From Alphaproteobacteria bacterium (GTDB lineage: Bacteria > Pseudomonadota > Alphaproteobacteria > Sphingomonadales > JAKSBY01), in assembly GCA_021774625.1 (NCBI GenBank), contig JAJFIV010000031.1, forward strand, positions 1 through 64,000: DNA of 64,000 bases, written 5' to 3'. The notes under the pieces were generated by a model. It did no database searches, was not told where the DNA came from, and worked only from the letters and a program-made list of their open reading frames with translations. Positions 33,819-42,387 of this stretch are shown in pieces; positions within the stretch are counted from its first letter, which is position 1; each line of letters begins with the position of its first letter. Made by a program: the position numbers and the translations under genes.

Positions 33819-36800
33819 CTAGAGAGGTGTTGCTGTTTCCTTCGGGGCGGAACGCGCTTCTGATTTATCACCCCATTCACGGATTTTTTCGATCAGCGAG
33901 GGAAAATCTATTGGCTTCGAAGCATAATCATTCATGCCGGCGGAAATATAGCGTTCCCGGTCTCCCTCCATCGAATTGGCGGTCAGGGCAATGATAGGCA
34001 CCCGGGCTTTATCGCCCGGGAGTTTACGAATGCGTTTGCAGGCCTCGATGCCGTCCATTTCCGGCATCTGAATATCCATCAGGACAATATCATATGAACA
34101 ATCAATTATGGCCGCAATCGCTTCAAATCCGTTTCCGGCAATATCAACCGTAAAGCCGGCTTTTGAAAGGGCGCGGACGGCAACCATCTGATTGATGGGC
34201 TGATCTTCCGCCAGAAGAATGCGGAAGGCCTTCTTCTTTTCCCCATCAGAATCACTGATTTTACTGTCGGGATTACCGGTTTTATGAAGCGGTTCAGACG
34301 GATCAATAGCAGTTTCAGATTTTCCCGCCAGTCCGGCAATTACACGGTACAGCGTTTCCTGCTGTATTGGCTTCGGCAGCCAGCCATCAAGACCCAGCTG
34401 TTTGGCATCGGACCGGACCATGAAACCGGACGACGTGCAAAGAACAACCTTCAAACCGTTTATCAGAGGATTTTCGCGGATGGCCCGGACAAGATCCAGC
34501 CCGTTCATCTCCGGCATCATATGATCGGTGAGAACGGCATCAAAGGGATGTTTAGACGAGGCGGCTTCGGTTAACCCCTGCAACGCATCCTGGCCGTTGC
34601 CGAAGATCTCGGCTTCGGCCCCTGCCGCCTCCAGCTGTAACATGAATACGTGAAGATTCACCGGGTTATCATCCACAACGGCTATTTTAAGACCATGGCA
34701 GAGGTCCCATGTCTTGCACTCCTCGGGCGCCGTTTCCGAGATGCGGGTTTTTATCGTGAACCAGAACAGGGCCCCTTCGCCTTCCCGGCTTTCGACCCCG
34801 ATTTCGCCACCCATCATTTTTACCAGCCGCTCACATATAGAAAGGCCCAGCCCGGTGCCGCCATATTTTCGGCTCATGGATGCGTCCGCTTGTGTGAAGG
34901 GCTGAAAAAGTTTTGGTATGGTTTCGCCGGCGATGCCGATTCCGGTATCCCTGATATCGAAGCGGATAACAAGGGTCTCGCCCTCTAACGAACCGCTTGC
35001 GCTCAACTGAATACTGACGCCGCCCTGGTCCGTGAATTTGACCGCATTATTGACCAGATTGAGCAAGACCTGGCGCAGCCGGCTTGGGTCGCCAATAAGT
35101 TTTGGCGGTATATCCGGCGGGACGAAAGAGGCCAATTCTATGTTTTTGCTATGAGCGCGGGCGGACATCAGCTGTATGACGCTGTCGATAATTTCGGCGG
35201 CATCAAATTCCAGTTCTTCAAGTTCTATTTCCCCGGCCTCGATTTTTGAGAGATCCAGGACATCGTTCAAGATTGCCAGCAATGCTTCACCGGATTTTTT
35301 TATGGTCCGGGCATAGTCGCGCTGTTGGTCGGTCACCGTTTCGTCCAGCAGGAGATTGGCAAATCCCAGAATGCCATTCATGGGCGTGCGGATTTCGTGG
35401 CTCATGGTTGCCAGAAAGTCCGACTTCGCACGGTTTGCGATGTCAGCCTGTTTCCGGCTTTCCTTCAGCAAGTCCGATGTCCGGCGCTGCCATATAAACG
35501 CGACGACTGCTCCAACCAGAAAAAACATCAGCAAGGACAGCGTGATTTTCTGGCTTTGGAGAATTTTACTTTTAAACTGGTTTTCACTCAATAGCCGGGC
35601 GCGGCCCTGTTTTTCTTCTTCCAGGCTTGCTTCGAGATTTGCGCGCAAATCCTTTACTTCGGCTGAAAATTCCTTACGCAGGATTTCGGAATGGGACCGT
35701 TCATAGTCCTTATAGAGCCGCAAAGCATCGGCATAGCGGCCTTCCCCCAATGCAAGTTCCGCTTCGATTTTGAACAAAAGAGCGCCGCGCTCGGTGTTTT
35801 TTATATCCGGGTGTTCATCAGCATAAGTTTGTAAATTCCGGAGTAATTGCCGCGCTTCCTGCGATTTTCCAAGCGCCGCATAGGATCCGGCGCGCGCCGC
35901 ATCCAGATTGAAAATAAAATATGAAGAAGCAGAATCAAACCGATCAGCCTGTTCGGCATAATCAATGGCCATTTGGTATTCTTCGGCATTGTAAGCCATT
36001 CGGCTCGCCAGATAATAGGCGTAAAAAAGCTCAATATCCGAATTGGTTTCGCCGGCCAGGCGCTCTAAAACTTGACTAAATTGAAAGGCAAGAATGTCTT
36101 CATCCCAGGAGGACATCAGCAATGTAAGAGAATATACCACGGTTGTTCCGTCAAACGGCCGGTCGGCGGCATTAGCCACTGTCAAAGCATCCCATACGGC
36201 ATTGATGACGCCCTCCGGATCGCCGAGTGCATCGTACGTGTAGCGGAGGGAATCCATCATTTCATAATGAACATCTTTTGCATCGGTATCGTCTTCAGGC
36301 AGAAGGTCGAGCCCCGCGCGCGCATGACTTAAAGCAAAATTCATATGCCCGAGTTTGGCGCGCAGCATAGCGGCAAGACGATGCGCAAGGGCGGCAACCA
36401 TCCAGTCCTCGCCGGCATTCTCTATCCCCGTCTCCAGTATGGCAAGCGGCTCGGTATAAGAATCATTGGGGCTTTCAAAATAGGCCCTGTAGAGCCGGGC
36501 AATGGTCAGATAGCGCTTATTATCCTGCTCCGCCGCCCGTTGTTGCAACTCATCCAGATAAAGCTGAATTTTTTCTGCTTCGGCCAGGGTAATCTGCCGT
36601 TCAAGCAGGTAGCGCAGCAGACGCAAGGCCTCATCCCCTTCGGATGCCTGTGCCTGCTGATACAGCCGCTCATGGTAACTTTCAGTGATGATCAGATTTT
36701 CGCGGTCAATCCGCCCGACAAGTTCCCTTGCCTGTTGTTTTATATCTTCCCGTATCTCTGCGTGGCCGGGAAAGGGGCCGAGCCACCCAAAAAATAATAC

Positions 36801-36836
36801 AACAAACAGACTGACATGGACTCTTTTTTGTTTCAT
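33819..36836 (-). CDS. Hybrid sensor histidine kinase with TPR-like sensor and two receiver domains
   Basis: The 1005-residue protein has a signal sequence, a periplasmic TPR-like helical region (to ~residue 390), a coiled coil and one membrane helix ('LLMFFLVGAVVAFIWQRR', ~435-452). HisKA follows with phospho-His in 'FLATMSHEIRTPMNGILG' (~479), then HATPase ('LVNNAVKF' and 'YGGTGLGLSICERL'). Receiver 1 has Asp in 'AVLTDHMMPEMNG' (~772) and receiver 2 in 'DIVLMDIQMPEMDG' (~919). No Hpt domain is present, so output goes to an unknown phosphotransfer partner. No response regulator is adjacent. Its operon appears monocistronic. Confidence 0.92.
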   Translation of the reverse strand: MKQKRVHVSLFVVLFFGWLGPFPGHAEIREDIKQQARELVGRIDRENLIITESYHERLYQQAQASEGDEALRLLRYLLERQITLAEAEKIQLYLDELQQRAAEQDNKRYLTIARLYRAYFESPNDSYTEPLAILETGIENAGEDWMVAALAHRLAAMLRAKLGHMNFALSHARAGLDLLPEDDTDAKDVHYEMMDSLRYTYDALGDPEGVINAVWDALTVANAADRPFDGTTVVYSLTLLMSSWDEDILAFQFSQVLERLAGETNSDIELFYAYYLASRMAYNAEEYQMAIDYAEQADRFDSASSYFIFNLDAARAGSYAALGKSQEARQLLRNLQTYADEHPDIKNTERGALLFKIEAELALGEGRYADALRLYKDYERSHSEILRKEFSAEVKDLRANLEASLEEEKQGRARLLSENQFKSKILQSQKITLSLLMFFLVGAVVAFIWQRRTSDLLKESRKQADIANRAKSDFLATMSHEIRTPMNGILGFANLLLDETVTDQQRDYARTIKKSGEALLAILNDVLDLSKIEAGEIELEELEFDAAEIIDSVIQLMSARAHSKNIELASFVPPDIPPKLIGDPSRLRQVLLNLVNNAVKFTDQGGVSIQLSASGSLEGETLVIRFDIRDTGIGIAGETIPKLFQPFTQADASMSRKYGGTGLGLSICERLVKMMGGEIGVESREGEGALFWFTIKTRISETAPEECKTWDLCHGLKIAVVDDNPVNLHVFMLQLEAAGAEAEIFGNGQDALQGLTEAASSKHPFDAVLTDHMMPEMNGLDLVRAIRENPLINGLKVVLCTSSGFMVRSDAKQLGLDGWLPKPIQQETLYRVIAGLAGKSETAIDPSEPLHKTGNPDSKISDSDGEKKKAFRILLAEDQPINQMVAVRALSKAGFTVDIAGNGFEAIAAIIDCSYDIVLMDIQMPEMDGIEACKRIRKLPGDKARVPIIALTANSMEGDRERYISAGMNDYASKPIDFPSLIEKIREWGDKSEARSAPKETATPL

Positions 36837-37032
36837 GGACGCTGGCCGGGCAACCCTTAAGGGGATTATGGATATTGATCCGAATGATGGCCCTGAAAGC
36901 TTAATAAACGCTTAGGCCAGACCTTTCATTATCGATAGCCGGGGCCTGCCTTTGAGGGCTGAATCGCGTCAATTGTTTACTTTATCTGCGAATTCTCTAA
37001 AACTGACCGGCTCCGCCATAAAAAGATCAGGG

Positions 37033-37302
37033 ATGAGTGCAGTGGCAAGCCATAATAATGTAGAAAACGAAGTGATCGAAGCCATCCGCAAAGGAGCGCT
37101 TCTGGAAAATAAAACCATCTCTGCGGATAGTACGCTGGAGAGTTTGGGGATCGATTCGCTTGATATGACCAATATATCCTTTGAGATCGAGGACCGGCTC
37201 GGATTTGTGCTGAATCCGGAAGATCTTGGAGATACAAAAACCGTATCCGATCTGACGGCCCTGATCCACAGCCGGCAGGCGGCATCCGGCAGCAACCTGT
37301 AA
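37033..37302 (+). CDS. Acyl carrier protein
   Basis: The start at 'MSAVASHNNVENEVIEAIRK' follows GATCAGGG; the 27 upstream codons are unconserved. The 89-residue protein has the phosphopantetheine attachment serine in 'LESLGIDSLDMTNISFEIED' (Ser about residue 45). It differs from housekeeping AcpP (DSLDTVEL), which suggests a specialised role. Its stop and the ketosynthase start share TAATG, so the pair is translated together. No other fatty-acid enzyme lies nearby. Confidence 0.88.
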   Translation: MSAVASHNNVENEVIEAIRKGALLENKTISADSTLESLGIDSLDMTNISFEIEDRLGFVLNPEDLGDTKTVSDLTALIHSRQAASGSNL

Positions 37303-38510
37303 TGCGGATTGCCGTCACAGGTCTTGGCTGTGTGAGCACCTTTGGTCTGGGTGTTGCGCCTTTTTGGGCCAATATCTCGGAAGGCCAGTGTGGAATTCGT
37401 CCGATTGCCAGATTCGATGGCCCCGCCTTCCGGTCAAAATCCGGGGCGGAGGTGCCGGAGGATGCCGTCTTATCGGCGGCCACCTCCAAGCTTTATGCCA
37501 GCCTTGACTGGGTTGCAAAAATTGGCCTGCTTGCCGCGGATGAGGCGATCGCCGACAGCGGGCTTGAGAAAGAACAGCTTACGTCCAGCCGCACCGGAGC
37601 AATTATCGGCGGGACGATCGGCGGCCTTGCCACTATCGAAAACATGTATGGGCGATTGTATCTGGAGGATAAAAAAAACCTGCATCCGATGATGGTCCCG
37701 AGGATCATGCCCAGCGGCATTGTCAGCGCGATCACAATGAAGCACGGTATTACCGGGCCGTCCTTTCTGGTTTCAAGCGCCTGCGCTTCGGCCACACATG
37801 CGATGGCGCAGGCGCTGCTTCTGCTGCGCACAGGGGCCATCGACCGCGCGGTCGTAGGCGGGACCGAAGGAAATTTTACCCTGGGCAGCTGGTTGAGCTG
37901 GGAAGCGATGCGAGTTATGTCGTCCGGCGTCTGCCGGCCCTTTTCCAAAGGCCGGGACGGTATGTCACTGGGCGAGGGCGCCGCAGCGCTGGTTCTGGAA
38001 AATATGGATATGGCAAAAAAACGCGGCGCCGATATCAAGGCGGAACTGATCGGCGCAGGCATGAGTTCGGATGCCGCCCACATTACCAAGCCCGATGAAA
38101 AGGGGGCGGCCAAAGCCATGACAGATGCCTTGAGCAGCGGCGGCGCGGCTCCTGAGGATGTCCGCTTTATCAACGCCCACGGGACAGGAACGCATCTGAA
38201 CGATCTCACGGAAACCGGGGCAATCAAACGGGCATTGGGGGATCAGGCGCATAAAGTCATGGTCTCGTCCACCAAATCCATGCATGGCCATTGTCTGGGC
38301 GCGACGGGCGCCGTTGAGGCGGTGGCGACTGTTCTGGCATTGAAACACGGCATTGCGACGCCCACCGTCAATTATCTGGAACAGGATCCTGACTGTGATC
38401 TGGATTATGTCACAGACGGCCCGAGGGAAATGAAGCACAATGTGGCACTTTCAAACTCCTTCGCTTTCGGCGGACTCAATGCTTCCCTTGCATTTAAAAG
38501 ATTTCATTAA
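37302..38510 (+). CDS. Beta-ketoacyl-ACP synthase (KAS II/FabF-like)
   Basis: The 402-residue protein shows the condensing-enzyme triad: Cys in 'LVSSACASATHAMAQALLLL' (~161), His in 'FINAHGTGTHLND' (~292) and His in 'STKSMHGHCLGATGAVEAVA' (~327). The glycine-rich end 'LSNSFAFGGLNASLAF' is intact. It should elongate acyl chains on the partner ACP encoded one codon upstream. The lack of ketoreductase and dehydratase genes means it either uses the housekeeping set or makes a short ketide. It converges on murI, with a MITE between them. Confidence 0.9.
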   Translation: MRIAVTGLGCVSTFGLGVAPFWANISEGQCGIRPIARFDGPAFRSKSGAEVPEDAVLSAATSKLYASLDWVAKIGLLAADEAIADSGLEKEQLTSSRTGAIIGGTIGGLATIENMYGRLYLEDKKNLHPMMVPRIMPSGIVSAITMKHGITGPSFLVSSACASATHAMAQALLLLRTGAIDRAVVGGTEGNFTLGSWLSWEAMRVMSSGVCRPFSKGRDGMSLGEGAAALVLENMDMAKKRGADIKAELIGAGMSSDAAHITKPDEKGAAKAMTDALSSGGAAPEDVRFINAHGTGTHLNDLTETGAIKRALGDQAHKVMVSSTKSMHGHCLGATGAVEAVATVLALKHGIATPTVNYLEQDPDCDLDYVTDGPREMKHNVALSNSFAFGGLNASLAFKRFH

Positions 38511-38531
38511 TGCCTGTCTAAAAAATCACCT

Positions 38532-38793
38532 AGAGTCTTTTCGGAATAGATTGACCCATTTGACCGGGATGATTTTGGACTGTGGCAAGGCGTCTTTCCG
38601 AAACCGATGCGGCGCATCGGCGAGGGAAGGCAACGCAGCCACAGCCCAAAAGCACCCGGCCTCGGGTGACCGGAGAGGGCCGCCCGGCTGCGTTGCGGCC
38701 TTTGCCCGATGCGCCGCATCGCGCTGCAGGCCGCGCCTGACCGAACAGCCCTCTCCAGCCATCAAATTGCGTCAATCTATTCCGAAAAGGCTC
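38532..38793. mobile_element. MITE-like element with IS630-type ends (262 bp)
   Basis: GAGTCTTTTCGGAATAGATT at the left and its complement at the right (reading GAGCCTTTTCGGAATAGATT inward) form near-perfect terminal inverted repeats of about 27 bp. TA flanks both ends (38530-38531 and 38794-38795), as expected for IS630/Tc1-type duplication. The interior has no coding capacity and has a GC-rich inner dyad (gatgcggcgcatcgg / cgatgcgccgcatcg). About 70 bp of the left end matches the IS630 remnant at 6513-6580. It is therefore a non-autonomous derivative, movable only by a transposase elsewhere. Confidence 0.8.
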
Positions 38794-39653
38794 TAGCCGG
38801 CCCGGTTCGGGGTGAAAACTTCAAACGGATTGCCGGGACCGGGCAGCCAGCTTTCCAGATGCGCCAACTTTGCCGGATCGCCGGTGGTCAAATAACGGAT
38901 GGCACGAGGAGATATTTCCGCCGTACTGAATTCCGGATGGCGGCGGATATAGTCAGCCAGCGCATCGGCTACCAGCGCGGGCTGGGATAATATCTCCACA
39001 TGCCCAGGCAGAGCTTTTCGAAACAAATCCTCAACCAGCGGAAAATGGGTGCAGCCGAGAACGGCGCTGTCGATATGCCCGCCGGGCGCCTGTGCCAGTA
39101 ACCGGCCGGCAAGGCTTTGAATGATGGCAAAGAGTGCGGCTGCGCTCTCGCCCTCTTCAATGGCGGCGACCAGTCCGGGACAGGCCTGTTCCACCATCCG
39201 GCAGTGCGGGGCATGTTTCTGCATTTCCTCCCGGTAGGACTGGCTTTCGATGGTTTTTGATGTGCCGAAAAGCCCGACGGTTTTTTTCCCGCCTCTCTGA
39301 TCCACGGGCAGGGGCGGCATCCGCCAGCGCACGCCCGACAGGGCTTCAACGACCGGGACGATCACTCCCAGAATGCGGCGATCCGGATAATGCGCCGGCA
39401 GCCAGTCCTGCTGAAGAGTCCGGGCAGCGATGGCAGCAGCCGTATTGCAGGCAAGAATAACAAGTCGACAGCCATGTTGAAACAGGCCGTCCACCATTTC
39501 CATGGTGTAATTGACAATGTCCTTGTTATCCCGGTCGCCATAAGGGGCACGGGCATGGTCGCCAAGATAAAGAAAGGACTGGTCCGGCAACCGCCGGGTG
39601 CATTCCCTGAGGATGGTCAAGCCGCCCGAGCCGGAGTCAAAAATACCAATCAT
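38793..39653 (-). CDS. murI: Glutamate racemase MurI
   Basis: The 286-residue protein has 'IGIFDSGSGGLTILRE' at the start, catalytic Cys in 'LVILACNTAAAIAART' (~70) and in 'DSAVLGCTHFPLVED' (~190). It makes D-glutamate for peptidoglycan in the cytosol. The TAG stop lies within the CTAG at the right edge of the MITE (38793-38796), so the native C-terminus may have been slightly altered by the insertion. It follows the polysaccharide deacetylase gene by 17 bp in a likely operon. Confidence 0.95.
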   Translation of the reverse strand: MIGIFDSGSGGLTILRECTRRLPDQSFLYLGDHARAPYGDRDNKDIVNYTMEMVDGLFQHGCRLVILACNTAAAIAARTLQQDWLPAHYPDRRILGVIVPVVEALSGVRWRMPPLPVDQRGGKKTVGLFGTSKTIESQSYREEMQKHAPHCRMVEQACPGLVAAIEEGESAAALFAIIQSLAGRLLAQAPGGHIDSAVLGCTHFPLVEDLFRKALPGHVEILSQPALVADALADYIRRHPEFSTAEISPRAIRYLTTGDPAKLAHLESWLPGPGNPFEVFTPNRAG

Positions 39654-39670
39654 TCCGCCCCCATGCCTTT

Positions 39671-40702
39671 CTAAACCCGCACACTGCAGCGCCGGATCAG
39701 TTCGAAAAAGCCGGACATTTCCGCCTCAAATTCCAGCATGGTGATATTTTCCGTATCCAGAAAGCGAGTGAGTTCAAAAACGGAGGCGCCGCGCCGGTTA
39801 AAGCCGGGTTTGGTCGTAGTAGCAGTTTTGATACCCATTCTGGTCAGCCATGGCAGCTGTTCGCTGGTATATTCGCCGCTGGGATAGCAGAAATGCACCA
39901 GCGGCCGGCCGGTGATCCGGCGGAGTACTGTACGGTTATCCTCGATTTCCTTTTCCGCCGCCGCAAAATCTTTATCCGGAAAATGGTGACGGTGCGTGTG
40001 AAGCTGAAGATCAATCCCCATATCGAGGCATTGCCGGGCTTCCGTTTCCGTCATGAAAGAGATAATCCGTTCCCTTTCAAGGGCGGCCCAGTCCTGACCA
40101 AGATGCCCGGCAAGTCTGCGGAACAATGTCTGCCGGTCGGCCGCGCTTTCAAGTTTATTGCCATAATCAGTTAACAGGGACCAGGCCTGATCGCGCTCAT
40201 CGCGGTTTTTCAGATCAAAGCGGCCGGTCAAATCATCGGCAACATGCGGCATCTCCAAAATCCGCCCTCCGCCCTTCCATAATAGATAGGCAACGGCCAT
40301 GTTAAAGACCTGAGTCTGTTTTTCGAGATAATAACTGGCGACATACAACGTGGCCGGGAAGCCGTGGCGCCGCAGCGCCGGGGCCATACAGGTATAAGTA
40401 CCGTACCAGCCGTCATCAATGGTGATGGCTGTGGCGCATGGCGGCAACGTTCCTGTTTCAAACGCTTCAATTGCTTCGCCAAGCGCAAGGACGGGATAAT
40501 TTTTATCTGCCAGAAATTTAAGGCGGGCCTCAAAACTTTCCCGCGTCATATAAAGATTGGGCCGGAACAGGCTTTCATCGCCAACAGCGCCACCATGATA
40601 GCAGAGAATGCGCAGATCCTTTGCCGTCAATTTACGGGCAAGTACAAACAGGCCTGTTACTTTGGCAATCCGCAAAATCAGAAAAAGGACGGTTTTTTTC
40701 AC
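39671..40702 (-). CDS. Polysaccharide deacetylase (NodB homology domain)
   Basis: The 343-residue protein has a short hydrophobic N-terminus ('TVLFLILRIAKVTGLFVLA') that may be an anchor. It carries the NodB pattern: Asp pair in 'ATAITIDDGWYGTYTCMAPA' (~100), the metal-binding histidines in 'IDLQLHTHRHHFPD' (~235) and 'HFCYPSGEYTSEQLPWL' (~275). It likely removes N-acetyl groups from a cell-surface glycan. A 130-residue insert between the first two motifs is unlike minimal NodB domains. Next to murI, a role in envelope synthesis is plausible. Confidence 0.85.
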   Translation of the reverse strand: MKKTVLFLILRIAKVTGLFVLARKLTAKDLRILCYHGGAVGDESLFRPNLYMTRESFEARLKFLADKNYPVLALGEAIEAFETGTLPPCATAITIDDGWYGTYTCMAPALRRHGFPATLYVASYYLEKQTQVFNMAVAYLLWKGGGRILEMPHVADDLTGRFDLKNRDERDQAWSLLTDYGNKLESAADRQTLFRRLAGHLGQDWAALERERIISFMTETEARQCLDMGIDLQLHTHRHHFPDKDFAAAEKEIEDNRTVLRRITGRPLVHFCYPSGEYTSEQLPWLTRMGIKTATTTKPGFNRRGASVFELTRFLDTENITMLEFEAEMSGFFELIRRCSVRV

Positions 40703-40757
40703 CGGCGCGGCCCAATGTTATCTCGAAGAGACTTTTGATCATCCGAATCAGGGATAT

Positions 40758-42254
40758 TCAAGCGATGATCTTATAGTTATCCGTCTTTCCGGAACTATCA
40801 AGGTCATATTCTTCCAGCTTGCGGTAAAGGGTGGAGCGTCCGATACCCAGCCGTCGGGCCACCTCCGACATGCGCCCGTTATATTTTTTGATGGCAAGGG
40901 CGATCATTTCCGCTTCAATTGCGCGGAGCTGCTTGACCTCGCCCTCATCATCAATGAAGGTGAGAAGACCTGCATCTGCGGGAGCTGCGATCACGTTTTC
41001 CATGCCGCCGCCAAACGCGCCGCTTTTTAGTATATCGCCCGGGTTCGACAGCACTTCGGCGGCCCGGCGCTGGGCGTGTGACAGGATTTGCGGGAAATCG
41101 CTGGGCCGCAGTTCGTTATCGTCGCTGAGAATAACCGCCCGGAAGATCGCGTTCTGCAATTGACGGATATTGCCCGGCCAGTTGTGATTGACCAGCAGCG
41201 TCAGGGTATCCTGGGATACGTCCTTATTGTCCAGCCCTTCCGTTTTCGCAACCCGGGCGATGAAATGTTTAACCAGGGCCGGAATATCTTCCCGGCGCTT
41301 GCGCAGGGAGGGGATATTCAACGGGAAAACATTCAGCCGGTAATAGAGATCTTCGCGGAATTTTCCGCTGGCGACCCGGTCGGCCATGTCGCGGTTTGTG
41401 GCGGAAATCAGCCGGATATCGACCTTGATCGTGCTTCGTGCTCCTACCGGCTCAATCTCGCCTTCCTGCAGGGCGCGCAAAAGCTTGACCTGAGTATCAA
41501 ACGGCAATTCGCCGATTTCATCCAGAAACAGCGTGCCGCCGTCGGCTTCGACAAATTTACCCGTGTGTTTTTCCGCGGCCCCGGTAAAGGCCCCCTTTTC
41601 GTGCCCGAACAGAATGCTTTCCACAAGATTTTCCGGGATCGCGCCGCAATTGACGGTGATGAAGGGCTTGTCGCGGCGGTCACTGGCCTGCTGGATGGCG
41701 CGGGCAAACAGTTCTTTGCCGACCCCGCTTTCGCCCTCGATCAGGACCGGGATATTTGACGTCGCAGCTTTTTTGGCGATATCAACAACCTCCAGCATGG
41801 CCGGGCTTGATCCCACCAGATCTTCAAACCCCAGATCTTCGGAAAGGCTTTCGACCATGGGTTCCAGTTCGCCGACCATGCCGTTCTGTTCGAGCGCATT
41901 GGCAACGGCGGAACGGATGCGTTCCGCGCTGGCCGGCTTGACGATAAAGTCGGTGGCGCCGGCCCGCATGGCTTCCACCACATTGGAAATACTGGAATGG
42001 GCGGTCAGAACGATGACCGGCAGACTGGGCCGAAGCGGCCGTAATTTCTGCAGAACTTCAATACCGGTCATTTCCGGCATGGAAATATCCAGCAGCACCA
42101 GATCAATGCTGGCGGGTGTGCGGCCTTCCAGCATGTGCAGGGCTTCCGCGCCGCTGGTCACGGTCAGGGTTTCATATCCCTGGCGGGCAACGGTTGTTTC
42201 CAGAAGTCTCAGCTGGACTTCTTCGTCATCAACAATAAGGATGGTTTTGGCCAT
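40758..42254 (-). CDS. NtrC-family sigma-54 response regulator
   Basis: The start is taken at 'MAKTILIVDDEEVQLRLLET'; the track's TTG start adds 17 unconserved residues. The 498-residue protein has a receiver domain (Asp in 'LVLLDISMPEMTG', ~55), a AAA+ domain with Walker A 'IEGESGVGKELFARAI' (~176) and the sigma-54 contact loop 'KGAFTGAAEKHTG' (~220), and a Fis-type helix-turn-helix at the end ('MSEVARRLGIGRSTLYRKLE'). It activates sigma-54 promoters when phosphorylated. No cognate kinase is adjacent, so it is an orphan here. Confidence 0.94.
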   Translation of the reverse strand: MAKTILIVDDEEVQLRLLETTVARQGYETLTVTSGAEALHMLEGRTPASIDLVLLDISMPEMTGIEVLQKLRPLRPSLPVIVLTAHSSISNVVEAMRAGATDFIVKPASAERIRSAVANALEQNGMVGELEPMVESLSEDLGFEDLVGSSPAMLEVVDIAKKAATSNIPVLIEGESGVGKELFARAIQQASDRRDKPFITVNCGAIPENLVESILFGHEKGAFTGAAEKHTGKFVEADGGTLFLDEIGELPFDTQVKLLRALQEGEIEPVGARSTIKVDIRLISATNRDMADRVASGKFREDLYYRLNVFPLNIPSLRKRREDIPALVKHFIARVAKTEGLDNKDVSQDTLTLLVNHNWPGNIRQLQNAIFRAVILSDDNELRPSDFPQILSHAQRRAAEVLSNPGDILKSGAFGGGMENVIAAPADAGLLTFIDDEGEVKQLRAIEAEMIALAIKKYNGRMSEVARRLGIGRSTLYRKLEEYDLDSSGKTDNYKIIA

Positions 42255-42387
42255 GATCGGGTTCAAATCGCCTGAAACTTGTTTGTCTGTATCATTGCGG
42301 GACAAGCCTTAAGAAAACGAAAACAACTGCACAAATATGAGGCAACTGAGCTGAGAATATGGCCATTTTGAAACAGAAACGAGATCC

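Noticed and set aside
36901-36915. TTAA-N7-TTAG near the hybrid kinase start as a CtrA box
   Set aside because: One mismatch in the second half-site and no supporting context; chance match likely in an AT-rich spacer.
38526-38796. Several short ORFs inside the MITE (38440-38990)
   Set aside because: They are frames through inverted repeats; the element has no coding function visible.
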